NCBI RefSeq assembly: GCF_016411865.1 | Contig: NZ_JAEKJA010000003.1 | Span: 62,001-126,000, forward strand | Origin: Acuticoccus mangrovi | Lineage (GTDB): Bacteria; Pseudomonadota; Alphaproteobacteria; Rhizobiales; Amorphaceae | Direction: 5' to 3' | DNA length: 64,000 bases | Shown: piece after piece, positions 26,655-37,914 of the stretch | Layout of the letters: every line of letters begins with the position of its first letter | Numbering within the stretch: position 1 is the stretch's first letter | Notes under the pieces: generated by a model | What the model was told of the DNA's origin: nothing | Seen by the model: the letters and a program-made list of their open reading frames with translations, nothing else | Databases searched by the model: none | Made by a program: the position numbers and the translations under genes

Positions 26655-28217
26655 ATGAGCGACGAAGAGCTGACGCGCGATCCGAGCCGGATCAAGGCAT
26701 GGGCCGAGGCGCGAGGCGGCCGGCCGGCCATGTCGGCCACGACGACCGGAAAGCGCGCGGTCGGCGAGCGCCCGAGGTTGGATTTCGGCAAGGCGAGCCC
26801 GTCGCTGAAGCCCATCAGCTGGGACACCTTCTTCAAGTTGCTGGAGACGGAGAACCTCGCCCTCCGTCTCCAGGAGAAGACCAAGTCCGGCAACCTCAGC
26901 CGCTCCTGCAAGGTGGTCGAGGCGACGCACGCCGCACCGGCACCGGCGAAGCGCGCTGAACCGAAGAAGGCCGTCTCCCCCAAAGGCACGGCCCGAAAGA
27001 ACGGCGCAGCGACACCCGCCACGGCGCCGAAATCCAGCGCCACGCCGAAGCCCAACCCCTCGCAGAAGGCCGAAGCCTCGGGGAAGACAGGCGTGTCGCC
27101 GAAGACGAGCGCCTCGCGGAAAGCCGGCGCATCACAGAAGGTGAGCGCCTCGCGAAGAGCCACTGCGTCGCACAAGGCGAACGGCACGCAGCGCATCACT
27201 GTCGCTCAGAAGACCGCCTCGACGACCCCAACGCCGGCGACAGCCTCCCGGCGGAGAGCCGCAAACGGGACGGCCAAGGCGCAAACTGCCGGCACCGTCA
27301 CGCCAGCCGTGACCTCCACGCCGACGTCACGCACCAAGTCCGCCAGCAAGGCGTCGTCGCCCACGCCGGCAAAGTCGGCGTCGGCCAAACCCACCCCGAC
27401 CAAGGCCAAGCTGGCAAGCGCCAAGTCGGCAAGCGCCAAGTCGACAGCAGCCAAGTCGGCGAGCACCAAGTCAGCAGGCGGAAAGTCAGCGGGCGCCGAT
27501 GCGGCCAAAGCCAAATCAGCAGGCGTCAAGTCGGCGAAAACAACGCCGACGAGCGCGACGCCGACGGACGCCAAGTCACCGCGCACAGTGCCGTCTCAAA
27601 CGAAGTCGTCCGGAACCATGCCGCCCGTGACCAAGTCGTCCGGGACCAAGCCGTCTGCCTCCAAATCGACCGCGACCAAATCGGCAGACGCAAAATCGAC
27701 GGCCGCAAAGTCCGCCGCCAAGCCTTCCAAGGCTGCGGCCGCCCCCGCCGCCCCCAAGCGCAGCGCTTCGGCCGCCAAGCCGTCGCCCGCGTCCGCGAAG
27801 GCCGACGGCAAGACGGCACCACGTGCGGCGCAGGCCGACGGCAAGACGGCGCCGCGGGCCGCGCAGGCAGAAGCGAAGAAAAGCGCCAGCGGCGCGAAGC
27901 CGGCGAAGGTCTCGAGTCCCACCCGTCCGACGAAGGCCGCGACGGGTGACACGGCAATCACCACCACCGACCACGCCCGCATCCGTGAATGGGTGGAAGC
28001 GCGCGGCGGCCGCCCCTGTCACATCGCCTCGGCGATGGACGGCGAGAGCACCGGCATGCTGCGGATCGGCTTCGGCAGCGTCGAGCCGGGCCTTCGGGAG
28101 CTCGCCTGGCCGGACTTCCTCCAGGCCATCGAGGAGAAGGCCCTCGCCTTTCACTTCAAGGAGACGACGAAGAGCGGTCGCACCAGCCGCTTCTGCAAGT
28201 TCGTCAGCCGCAGCTGA
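26655..28217 (+). CDS. Two-domain protein with long histone-H1-like linker, unknown function
   Basis: A 520-residue protein with the same small domain at both ends. Residues 7-88 and 438-520 each contain a WxEARGGRP box, a hydrophobic strand around LDFG or LRIGFG, a Trp-Asp/Pro-x-Phe helix, and a closing KxTKSGxxSR-C-K segment. Between them lie about 350 residues made almost only of Lys, Ala, Ser, Thr and Pro, with many AKSA-type repeats, similar in composition to histone H1 or AlgP tails. The end domain resembles small alphaproteobacterial proteins sometimes misannotated as glucan branching enzyme; its function is unknown to me. The basic linker suggests nucleic-acid binding. AGGAAGAGG precedes the ATG at 26655. 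Confidence 0.75.
   Translation: MSDEELTRDPSRIKAWAEARGGRPAMSATTTGKRAVGERPRLDFGKASPSLKPISWDTFFKLLETENLALRLQEKTKSGNLSRSCKVVEATHAAPAPAKRAEPKKAVSPKGTARKNGAATPATAPKSSATPKPNPSQKAEASGKTGVSPKTSASRKAGASQKVSASRRATASHKANGTQRITVAQKTASTTPTPATASRRRAANGTAKAQTAGTVTPAVTSTPTSRTKSASKASSPTPAKSASAKPTPTKAKLASAKSASAKSTAAKSASTKSAGGKSAGADAAKAKSAGVKSAKTTPTSATPTDAKSPRTVPSQTKSSGTMPPVTKSSGTKPSASKSTATKSADAKSTAAKSAAKPSKAAAAPAAPKRSASAAKPSPASAKADGKTAPRAAQADGKTAPRAAQAEAKKSASGAKPAKVSSPTRPTKAATGDTAITTTDHARIREWVEARGGRPCHIASAMDGESTGMLRIGFGSVEPGLRELAWPDFLQAIEEKALAFHFKETTKSGRTSRFCKFVSRS
27801..27866 (+). repeat. Two tandem 33-bp coding repeats in the linker
   Basis: Two adjacent 33-base units (27801-27833 and 27834-27866) encode ADGKTAPRAAQ twice. 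They differ at a few third positions, so the duplication is not brand new. They lie near the end of the Lys/Ala/Ser-rich linker. Confidence 0.85.
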
Positions 28218-28394
28218 CCGGCGACTCGGCCGCTCGCGCACCAGCACACGCGAGGGCCGACGCCCGACCCAAAGCGTCGCCTCACAACGCCGGGTGCCGA
28301 CGCTCCCGGCTCGCGACATCGCGGCGCCGCGTGCACCGCGCCGCGGCCTCGCGACATCGCGCCGATCACCAGCCCGCAGGATCCTCGGCGGGAG

Positions 28395-30656
<2,262 letters not shown>

Positions 30657-31052
30657 TCAGCCGTCGATGCAGGCGACGGCGTATGCCCCAACACCCACGA
30701 TCACAAGCACCCCTGCCTCCGCATAGCTATCCGCGGCCACGCCGCGGGCAAGACGCAGCGAGATGAGGATCTCGGAGGTCGCGGGATCGGCGAACTCGAC
30801 GATGGCGCTACGCTCGTCGGCGTAGGTGTGGACGATGTCGACGAGCTTCGCCCCCTCCACGCCGACGGTGGACCAGGTGGTGTCCACGGTGACGATCTCC
30901 GCGCGCAGCGGCATCAGCACGGGCGGCTCGCTGCGCGTCAGAAGCAGCGAGGCGACGACGGCGTTGTCGTCGATCCCCTGGCATTCGAGCGAGCCGGTCG
31001 CAAAGGCAGGCCCCGCCGCGAGGAGCGACAGGCCGAGACAGAGGGCACGCAT
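30657..31052 (-). CDS. Hypothetical secreted protein upstream of ligA
   Basis: A 131-residue protein with a short signal peptide (about 1-19, ending AFA). The mature domain probably forms a beta sandwich, with two cysteines (LECQG and VACIDG) likely joined by a disulfide. I start at the ATG at 31052 because the hydrophobic segment begins directly after it; an upstream ATG at 31073 would place seven basic residues before it. The family is not recognised. It ends 15 bases before ligA, which suggests cotranscription without implying a shared function. Confidence 0.6.
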   Translation of the reverse strand: MRALCLGLSLLAAGPAFATGSLECQGIDDNAVVASLLLTRSEPPVLMPLRAEIVTVDTTWSTVGVEGAKLVDIVHTYADERSAIVEFADPATSEILISLRLARGVAADSYAEAGVLVIVGVGAYAVACIDG

Positions 31053-31226
31053 AGAGCGTCTCCGACAGACCAAACCGGCCTCACTTTATACGAGATCCCA
31101 CGAAAGCGCCGCCGCCCGCACCGCCCGATAGTGCCTCAGTGTGCATTCTGGAGCCGATCCGCTCACCTCATCGCGATCCGCCATCCAATCCTGTAGGCTT
31201 GTCTTGAGATCCGGGGGGAGGAGACG

Positions 31227-31562
31227 ATGACGTCACTCACGTTGGAGTCTTTCATAGACGAGATGATCCGCCTCTCGCGAAAGCGCGGATACAGCCCAAC
31301 CACCTTCATTCAGATGCGTCGACGGCATGGGACCGTCGACGCCATTTCGCGTTTGGTAGTAAGCGGCGACATCCAAAGCGGCTTTCGGCGGCTCGACGCG
31401 CTTGGACTGCTTGACTGGACTATTGAGGCGGCGGTCAGGAAGTTTCCCGACGAATTTTCGCGGGAGGTTCAATACGCCGCCAAGTGGCGTCTCGACCAGG
31501 TGAAGTCGGGAAGCGAATTACCGACCAGGCCTGCAGGCCCGAAAAGCGCCCCGCCGACGTGA
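31227..31562 (+). CDS. Small hypothetical protein with a conserved C-terminal helical module
   Basis: This 111-residue protein contains GYSPTTFIQM, followed by a helix and VSGDIQSGFRRLDALGLLDWTIEAAV-KFPDEF. I recall this as a short module found alone or at the end of larger proteins in many bacteria, where it reads GY-x3-F-x-x-M, then L-x-x-x-SGF-x-RL-x-x-x-x-x-L-T-x-E. Its function is unknown to me. GGGGGGAGGAGAC precedes the ATG. The gene is visibly lower in GC than its neighbours, which suggests acquisition. A tiny second frame overlaps its stop codon. Confidence 0.6.
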   Translation: MTSLTLESFIDEMIRLSRKRGYSPTTFIQMRRRHGTVDAISRLVVSGDIQSGFRRLDALGLLDWTIEAAVRKFPDEFSREVQYAAKWRLDQVKSGSELPTRPAGPKSAPPT

Positions 31563-31642
31563 TCGACGGCGCCGCGAAGATGGTGCGGATTGCGAAGGAG
31601 GTCGGGGGCCACATCGACTTGGTCGCGCTCCAACCCGTCTGA
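31559..31642 (+). CDS. Possible 27-residue ORF overlapping the previous stop
   Basis: A GTG at 31559 overlaps the preceding TGA (GTGA) and opens a 27-codon frame with an amphipathic middle (KMVRIAKEVGG). The GTGA overlap is the same junction style used by real gene pairs elsewhere in the window. It could also be the lost tail of a longer ancestral gene after a frameshift. Evidence is thin. Confidence 0.2.
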   Translation: MIDGAAKMVRIAKEVGGHIDLVALQPV

Positions 31643-31741
31643 TGCCAAAGGGCGGCCCGATCTGCTACGCTGCACAGATATTTCGGGACGGCGGCGATCC
31701 GGGCGGATATCCGCTTGGCGCCGGCTCATCAGGCCATTGAT

Positions 31742-32626
31742 ATGACAGCATATTTTCTCGGCTGCGTTGCGCTCGGCATGGTCGCGGGCTTTCTCGTCGG
31801 GGCGAGCGCCAGCCCCGTGGTGGGCGTCGTCCTGCCGCTTCTCTTCTCGCTGCTCGGGTCGGCCGGCGGCGTGCTCGCCCTGACCTTCGACCCCGGCACG
31901 GCGGAGGCGCGGCGCCGCTTCCGCCTCCTCGGCCTCTCGGCGCTCGCCTTCGCCCTGCCCTTCCTCGTCGGCGTCTTCCCCGGCATCGCCGTCCGCACCG
32001 GCGCGCCGCTCTCCGCCGTCATCCGCGGATCGCCGGAGGCGCCCGTGATCGATCCCACGGCGATCCTGCGCACCGGTCCCGCCGCCACCCTCTCCCCGGC
32101 CGATGCCGCCGGGCTCTACCTCTTCTCCCGTCAAGCCGCCCTCGCCGGGGTGCCGGCCGACGGCATCGCGCGGCTGCTCGAAGGCGCGCTCGCGCAGCGG
32201 CTCGACCGCCTCGGCCGCTTCGAGGCGGAGCGGGCGAAGATCGTCGAAACCGCCATGGCCGCCGATGCCGCGATCGGCGCCCTCATGAACGAGAACGACG
32301 CAAGCTCCCTCGTCTCGCTGAAACTCGGCAGCGAGCGCTTTCTCGCCGCCATCCGGGCGGCTCCCGACCTCGCGAGCAGCCTCGCCGCGGCGACGGACTT
32401 TCGCGCCGCCCTCCTCGTCGCGGCCGACGACTACACGATCGGCCCGCTCTTCGTCGGCGACGGAGCGCTCGCGCCCCTCGCGCGCGACCTCCTGCAACGG
32501 ATTCCCGCATCCGCCGGAACGCTCGACGGGTCCGGCTTCGAAGAGCTCGTCGGCCGCACCGCCGGCGCAGCGGGCGGCATCACCGCGGGGATTTCCCTCG
32601 GACGCGGCCTCGCCTCGGTGGACTGA
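31742..32626 (+). CDS. Hypothetical membrane-anchored protein
   Basis: The 294-residue product has three hydrophobic segments in its first 90 residues (about 3-22, 26-46, 65-85). A helical, mostly soluble domain of about 200 residues follows. No catalytic motif is evident. The soluble part is rich in Ala and Asp/Glu and ends with a Gly-rich segment. The start at ATG 31742 places the first helix at the very N-terminus; a TTG at 31715 is less likely. The gene converges on recN with only five bases between stop codons. The family is not recognised. Confidence 0.6.
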   Translation: MTAYFLGCVALGMVAGFLVGASASPVVGVVLPLLFSLLGSAGGVLALTFDPGTAEARRRFRLLGLSALAFALPFLVGVFPGIAVRTGAPLSAVIRGSPEAPVIDPTAILRTGPAATLSPADAAGLYLFSRQAALAGVPADGIARLLEGALAQRLDRLGRFEAERAKIVETAMAADAAIGALMNENDASSLVSLKLGSERFLAAIRAAPDLASSLAAATDFRAALLVAADDYTIGPLFVGDGALAPLARDLLQRIPASAGTLDGSGFEELVGRTAGAAGGITAGISLGRGLASVD

Positions 32627-32631
32627 GCCGC

Positions 32632-34287
32632 TCAGGCGTCGATGAGCTTGTCGGCGGCGCGGCGGGCTTCGTCGGTGACGGTGGCGCCGGCGAGCATGCG
32701 GGCAATCTCCTCGCGCCGCTCCTCCCCCTCGATGGCACGCACGCTCGTCGCCGTCGTCGCACCGTTCTGGTGGGTCTTGGCGATGAGGAGATGGCTCCCC
32801 GCCCGCGCCGCCACCTGCGGGGCGTGGGTGATCGACACCACCTGCACGGCATCGGCGAGGCGGGCCATGCGCGTGCCGATCGCGTCCGACACCGCACCGC
32901 CCACGCCGGTGTCGATCTCGTCGAAGATCAGCGTAGAGGCCGAGCCCGCATCGGCGAGGCACACCTTGAGCGCGAGGAGGAAGCGGGAGAGCTCGCCGCC
33001 GGAGGCGATCTTCATGATCGGGCCGGCGGGAGAGCCCGGATTGGTCTGGACGTAGAAGGCCATCTGGTCGACCCCTTCCGGCCCCGGCTCGACCGCCTCG
33101 CGCCGCACGCTGAAGATCGCCTTGTCGAGCTTCAGCGGCTTCAACTCGGCCATCACCGCCGCCTCCAGCCGATCGGCGGCGGCGTGGCGGCGCTCCGACA
33201 GGGCCGCCGCCGCCTCGCGATAGCTCCGCTCGGCCGCCGCGACCTCCTGCGCCAGGGTGTCGAGGCGCGCCTCGCCGGCGTCGAGGTCGGTCAACTCGTC
33301 GGCCATCCGGGCGGCGAGATCGGCGAGATCGTCCACCGGTACCTTGAACTTGCGCGAGGCCGCTCGGAGAGCGAACAGGCGCTCCTCGAGCCCTTCCATG
33401 GCGCCGGGGTCGAAGTCGAGCGCGCGCTGTGCCTCCAGGATGGTGGTGCGCGCCTCCTCCAGGGCGTCGAGGGCGGCGGCGAGAGCATCCATCACCGGCG
33501 TCAGCGTGTCCTCGGCGCCGTCGCGCTTGCGCTCCAGCTTGCGCAGGACGCCGGCGAGTGCCGGGATGGGCGACTTGCCGCCCTCGAGGCTCGACGCCGC
33601 CTCGGCGAGGTCGCCCGCCACCTTCTCGGCGGCCGCCATCTCCTGCCGGCCGGCGGTCAGCCTCTCCTCTTCCCCCGGCTCCGGGTCGAGCGCCGTCAGC
33701 TCCGCCACGGCGGCGCGGAGGAACTCGGCCTCCTCGCGGGCGGCGGCGAGCTTCGCCTCGTGCGCCTCGAGCGCGGCTTCGGCATCCTTCAGCGCCTGCC
33801 ACAGCGCACCGACGCGCGCCGTCTCCCCGCCGAGCCCGCCATAGGCGTCGATCAGGCGGCGGTGGGCGGCGGGCTGCATCAAGCCGCGGTCGGCGTGCTG
33901 GCCGTGCACCTCCACGAGCAGCCCCCCCAAGGCGCGCAACAGCGACACCGACACCGGCTGATCATTGACGAACGCGCGGGCCCGCCCGTCGGACCCCTGC
34001 ACGCGGCGCACGATGAGCACGTCCTCGCGTGCCACACCCACCTCGTCGAGCACGGCGAAGGCGGGATGGGTCGGCGGCAGCAGGAAGGTGGCGGTCACCG
34101 ATCCCTGCGCCTCCCCCGTGCGCACCAGGCTCGCGTCGCTCTTGGCGCCGAGGGCGAGGGCGAGGGCGTCGAGCAGGATCGACTTGCCCGCCCCGGTCTC
34201 GCCGGTCAGCACGGTGAAGCCGGGAGCGAAGGCGAGGTCGAGTGCCTCGATCAGAACGATGTTGCGGACGGAAAGCCGGGACAGCAC
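32632..34287 (-). CDS. recN: DNA repair protein RecN
   Basis: A 551-residue SMC-like ATPase that acts in double-strand break repair. The N-terminal half-domain has the Walker A motif GETGAGKSILLDALALALGAKSD. A long alpha-helical coiled-coil region of about 300 residues follows (rich in Ala, Glu, Leu and Arg). The C-terminal half-domain has the signature SGGELSRFLLALK and Walker B LIFDEIDTGVGG. Length is normal. GTG 34287 is the start. It follows bamD by 108 bases, the usual alphaproteobacterial order bamD-recN-ligA, although here three short genes and opposite-strand insertions separate recN from ligA. Confidence 0.95.
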   Translation of the reverse strand: MLSRLSVRNIVLIEALDLAFAPGFTVLTGETGAGKSILLDALALALGAKSDASLVRTGEAQGSVTATFLLPPTHPAFAVLDEVGVAREDVLIVRRVQGSDGRARAFVNDQPVSVSLLRALGGLLVEVHGQHADRGLMQPAAHRRLIDAYGGLGGETARVGALWQALKDAEAALEAHEAKLAAAREEAEFLRAAVAELTALDPEPGEEERLTAGRQEMAAAEKVAGDLAEAASSLEGGKSPIPALAGVLRKLERKRDGAEDTLTPVMDALAAALDALEEARTTILEAQRALDFDPGAMEGLEERLFALRAASRKFKVPVDDLADLAARMADELTDLDAGEARLDTLAQEVAAAERSYREAAAALSERRHAAADRLEAAVMAELKPLKLDKAIFSVRREAVEPGPEGVDQMAFYVQTNPGSPAGPIMKIASGGELSRFLLALKVCLADAGSASTLIFDEIDTGVGGAVSDAIGTRMARLADAVQVVSITHAPQVAARAGSHLLIAKTHQNGATTATSVRAIEGEERREEIARMLAGATVTDEARRAADKLIDA

Positions 34288-34395
34288 GTGTCGGGTTCCC
34301 TCGGCGGGTCGGTCGCAGTCGCGAGCCGGCCCTTCTGATGATGTCGCGCCGGCGGGACGAACGCCCCGCGCGGCCTGCCCGGAACCGGGCGCGGC

Positions 34396-35214
34396 TCAGA
34401 GAAGGCTGAAGCCCTGGAACGCCCGGCTGATCCAGCTCGACTTCGACTCTTCGGGCGCATAGCCACCCTTTTCGAGAAGCGAGTAGGCGTCCTTGTACCA
34501 ACGGCTTTGCGGGAAGTTGTGCCCCAGCACCGCCGCCGCAGTCTGCGCCTCCTGCGTCAGGCCCAAGGCATAGTAGGATTCGGTGAGGCGGAACAGCGCC
34601 TCCTCGACGTGCCGCGTGGTCTGGTACTTTTCCACCACGATGCGGAAGCGGTTGATGGCGGCAAGGTTGTCGTCCCGCTCCAGATAGTAGCGGCCGATCT
34701 CCATCTGCTTGCCCGCGAGCTGATCCTTGGTCGCCTGGATCTTGTTGCGCGCATCCTCGGCGTATTCGGAGTCGGGATATTTGTCGATGAGCACCTGATA
34801 GGCGTCGAGCGCCTGCTTGGTGTCGGCCTGATCGCGGGTGACGTCCGGAATCTGGCGATAGTAGGAGTTGGCGATGATGTACTGGGCGTAGGGCGCGTCC
34901 GGATGGTTGGGATAGAGCGTGATGAAGCGCTTCGCCGAGTTGATCGCCTCCTGATAGTTGCCGCGCGAGTAGCTGGCGAAGGCGAGCATCACCTGGCTCT
35001 TGCGGCCGAGGTCGGTGTGGGGGTGGAGCCGATCCACCTCCTCGAACTTCACCATCGCGGTGCGATAGTCGCCCGCGTTCATCAGCACGAGGGCTTCGTT
35101 GTAGAGCTGGTCGGCAGGCGTGTCCTCGAACTCGAGCTCGGTGACGCGGTTGCCGCATCCCCCGAGCGCCACGAGCGCGACGATGACGATCCACCCCATC
35201 AGGCGCATCTGCAT
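34396..35214 (-). CDS. bamD: Outer-membrane assembly lipoprotein BamD
   Basis: This 272-residue lipoprotein is part of the BAM complex that inserts beta-barrel proteins into the outer membrane. A short signal ends in the lipobox LGGC with Cys20 as lipid-bearing residue. The rest is a chain of about five TPR-like repeats (LYNEALVLMNAGDYRTAMVKF, NYQEAINSAKRFITLYPNHP and similar), which is the BamD fold. I start at ATG 35214, preceded by GGAGTAGGCC, because it puts the signal peptide at the N-terminus. It sits between lpxC and recN as in most related genomes. Confidence 0.93.
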   Translation of the reverse strand: MQMRLMGWIVIVALVALGGCGNRVTELEFEDTPADQLYNEALVLMNAGDYRTAMVKFEEVDRLHPHTDLGRKSQVMLAFASYSRGNYQEAINSAKRFITLYPNHPDAPYAQYIIANSYYRQIPDVTRDQADTKQALDAYQVLIDKYPDSEYAEDARNKIQATKDQLAGKQMEIGRYYLERDDNLAAINRFRIVVEKYQTTRHVEEALFRLTESYYALGLTQEAQTAAAVLGHNFPQSRWYKDAYSLLEKGGYAPEESKSSWISRAFQGFSLL

Positions 35215-35328
35215 TGGCCTACTCCAACTCTCACACGCAGTCTCCATACCAGCCGCCACGCCGCGCGGCCACACTGCGGCCTCGCCGCCCCGGCATGGGT
35301 CACAGCCACGTGCCAAAAACTGTTTCAA

Positions 35329-36162
35329 TTACGCAACAATTTTAAAGTTTTCCGACCGCGACAAGAGCGCCGCCAGGAGTTGGTAGTTCAGCCGGTGACC
35401 ACCCTTGTGAGCCCGATAAAGCCCCAGAATCGGCCGTCCCGCAAGGGCGAGATCGCCCACCGCGTCGAGCAGCTTGTGGCGGGCGAACTCGTCGGGAAAG
35501 CGCAGCCCCTCGGGATTCGCCACCCTCTCTCCATCCACAGCCACGGCGTTCTCCAGCGACGCGCCGCGGCCGTAGCCGCGCCGGCGCAGGCGCTTCACGT
35601 CCTTGAGCCGGCCGAAGGTGCGCGCCGGCGCGATCTCGCGCCCGAACACCTCCGCGTCGATGTCGTAGATCGCCCGCTGCACGCCGATCACCGGGTCCGG
35701 AAAGTCGATCCCCACGTCGAAGCGCCGGCGCGGATGGGGCAGGATCGCCACGAAGGACGATCCGGCGCGCACCGAGACCGGCCGAAGCACCTCGATCGCC
35801 TCCCCCGGTCCCCCCGGCACCACCTTCGGCGCGAGGGCCGCCATGAAGGGCGCGGCGCTTCCGTCCATGATCGGCACCTCCGGCCCGTCGATCTCCACCC
35901 GCGCGTCGGTGACGCCGAGGGCGGAAAGCGCGCTCATCAGGTGCTCGACGGTCGCGACCGTCGTACCGTTCTCGGCGATGACGGTGGCAAGGCGGGTCGC
36001 CGACACATTCCGCCAGTCGGCCTTGACGCTGCCGCCGGTGTCGGTGCGGTGGAAGACGACGCCGCCCTCCCCCGGCCCTACAACAACAGAAACGTCGGCG
36101 CCCGAATGGACGCCGACGCCGTGGAGCCGGATGGGCTCCGCAAGCCGGTTGGCTTCAATCAG
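35329..36162 (-). CDS. lpxC: UDP-3-O-acyl-N-acetylglucosamine deacetylase LpxC with CTG start
   Basis: LpxC catalyses the committed deacetylation step of lipid A synthesis. The protein has the N-terminal HGVGVHSG motif, zinc ligands His74 (VEHL), His229 and Asp233 (HKLLDAVGD), and the catalytic His in GGHRLNY. No ATG, GTG or TTG lies in frame upstream of the N-terminal motif: the frame from the HGVGVHSG region back to an upstream stop at about 36328 contains only a CTG at 36162 and an ATT at 36159. The CTG overlaps the ftsZ stop as CTGA, like the ATGA and GTGA overlaps elsewhere here, with AGG five bases before it. From this start the product is 277 residues, slightly short. A GTG at 36006 would delete essential N-terminal residues. 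Confidence 0.9.
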   Translation of the reverse strand: MIEANRLAEPIRLHGVGVHSGADVSVVVGPGEGGVVFHRTDTGGSVKADWRNVSATRLATVIAENGTTVATVEHLMSALSALGVTDARVEIDGPEVPIMDGSAAPFMAALAPKVVPGGPGEAIEVLRPVSVRAGSSFVAILPHPRRRFDVGIDFPDPVIGVQRAIYDIDAEVFGREIAPARTFGRLKDVKRLRRRGYGRGASLENAVAVDGERVANPEGLRFPDEFARHKLLDAVGDLALAGRPILGLYRAHKGGHRLNYQLLAALLSRSENFKIVA

Positions 36163-37844
36163 TTGGCCTGACGACGCAGGAATGCCGGGATCTCCAGCTG
36201 ATCGTCGTCCAGCGGGCGCTGGGCGGGGCGAGCGCGCGAGGCGGGCTCGGCCTCCTGCCGCTGGCGGCGCTGGGCGGCTTCGGGCTTCGGACGAGCGCGG
36301 CGGGGCTGGGGAGCCTCGTCGGCGACGTCATCCATATAGGCATCGTCGGCCTTCGGTGCAGGGAGGCGGCGACGCTCTTCCTGCGGCGCGGGCAGACGAC
36401 CCTGCGGCGCGGCGGCACGACGGCGCGACGCGCGGGGCTCGACCTCGTAGCCCTCCTCCTCGTCCTCGTCGCGGCGGGAGAGACCGCTCGCGATCCGGCG
36501 CAGGAGACCCATCGGGCGCCGCTCGTCGCCGTCATGGTAGTCGTAGGCACGAGGCTCAGGCTGGGAACGGGCGGGCCGCGCCTCGCGTGCGGTAGGGCGC
36601 TCCTCGACGGGCTCCTCGTCGACGAAGTCGCGCAGCGCCTCTTCCTGCTCGGCGGCGGCGATCAGCTCCTCGTCGTCGTAGACTTCGGCCTGTTCGACGG
36701 GCTCGAGCTGCGCCTCGAAGTCCTCAAGGCCCGCGGCGACGGCGGCGATGGCCGCCTCGGAGGGGTCGGCGGCGCTCGCCGCGGCGGTGCCAGCGGCCGG
36801 CGTCTCGCGCTTGGCGGCGCGATCGGCGAACGAGACGACGCGGCTGTCACGCGGCTCGTGGCCGATGTCGGCCGGGTCCTGGTCGATGCCGGTGGCGACA
36901 ACGGAGACGCGGATCACCCCTTCGAGCGAGTCGTCGAACGTCGCGCCGAAGATGATGTTGGCGTCGTCGTCCACTTCCTCGCGGATGCGGGTGGTGGCTT
37001 CGTCGACCTCGAAGAGGGTGAGGTCCTTGCCGCCGACGACGGAAACGAGAAGGCCGCGCGCGCCCTTCATCGAGGTCTCGTCGAGGAGCGGGTTGGAGAT
37101 GGCGGCCTCGGCGGCCTGCATCGCCCGGCCCTCGCCGGAGGCTTCGCCGGTGCCCATCATCGCCTTGCCCATGTTGCGCATGACGGAGCGCACGTCGGCG
37201 AAGTCGAGGTTGATGAGGCCTTCCTTCACCATCAGGTCGGTGATGCAGGCGACGCCCGAGTAGAGCACCTGATCGGCCATCGCGAAGGCGTCGGCGAAGG
37301 TGGTCTGAGCGTTGGCGATCCGGAAGAGGTTCTGGTTCGGAATGACGATCAAGGTGTCGACGTGCTGCGCCAACTCCTCGATGCCCGCGTCCGCGATGCG
37401 AGCGCGGCGGGCGCCCTCGAACTGGAACGGACGGGTCACGACACCGACGGTCAGTATACCCTGGTCGCGCGCCACCCGCGCTACGACGGGGGCCGAACCG
37501 GTGCCGGTGCCGCCGCCCATGCCGGCGGTGATGAACACCATGTGCGAGCCCGACAGGTGATCGGCGATCTCGTCGATGACCTCCTCGGCGGCGGCGCGGC
37601 CGACGTCGGGCTGCGAGCCCGCGCCGAGGCCTTCCGTCACCGCGATGCCCATCTGCACCACCCGCTCGGCCTTCGACAGGTTGAGCGACTGGGCGTCGGT
37701 GTTGGCAACGACGAAGTCGCAGCCTGCAAGCCCCGCCTCGATCATATTGTTGACGGCGTTGCACCCCGCCCCGCCGACGCCGAACACCATGATGCGCGGC
37801 TTCAACTCGGTGAGGTCGGGCGTCTTCAGATTAATGGACGACAT
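36159..37844 (-). CDS. ftsZ: Cell division protein FtsZ
   Basis: This 561-residue tubulin-like GTPase polymerises into the division ring. The GTPase domain (about 15-320) has [14 protein letters not shown] and the tubulin signature [12 protein letters not shown] very long disordered, charged linker (about 330-540) follows, as in many alphaproteobacteria. The conserved end, IPAFLRRQ, recruits FtsA and other partners. The ATG at 37844 has GGGAGACATT before it; an adjacent TTG is the alternative. A 70-base gap separates it from ftsA, the only gap in the ftsQ-ftsA-ftsZ-lpxC run, so it may have its own promoter. Confidence 0.97.
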   Translation of the reverse strand: MSSINLKTPDLTELKPRIMVFGVGGAGCNAVNNMIEAGLAGCDFVVANTDAQSLNLSKAERVVQMGIAVTEGLGAGSQPDVGRAAAEEVIDEIADHLSGSHMVFITAGMGGGTGTGSAPVVARVARDQGILTVGVVTRPFQFEGARRARIADAGIEELAQHVDTLIVIPNQNLFRIANAQTTFADAFAMADQVLYSGVACITDLMVKEGLINLDFADVRSVMRNMGKAMMGTGEASGEGRAMQAAEAAISNPLLDETSMKGARGLLVSVVGGKDLTLFEVDEATTRIREEVDDDANIIFGATFDDSLEGVIRVSVVATGIDQDPADIGHEPRDSRVVSFADRAAKRETPAAGTAAASAADPSEAAIAAVAAGLEDFEAQLEPVEQAEVYDDEELIAAAEQEEALRDFVDEEPVEERPTAREARPARSQPEPRAYDYHDGDERRPMGLLRRIASGLSRRDEDEEEGYEVEPRASRRRAAAPQGRLPAPQEERRRLPAPKADDAYMDDVADEAPQPRRARPKPEAAQRRQRQEAEPASRARPAQRPLDDDQLEIPAFLRRQAN

Positions 37845-37914
37845 CAATGTCTCCCGTGTCTCGTCCCATGCCCGAACCGGGCGCTTTCAAAGTCCGGCAA
37901 GCGCCGGGTCGTTC

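Noticed and set aside
26655-28217. Frame-shifted or junk low-complexity ORF
   Set aside because: Both ends carry the same conserved domain in one continuous frame and there is a good ribosome-binding site, so it is a real gene.
35329-36006. lpxC starting at GTG 36006 as a truncated gene
   Set aside because: The frame continues upstream with a well-formed LpxC N-terminus, including HGVGVHSG, so truncation is less likely than a non-standard start.
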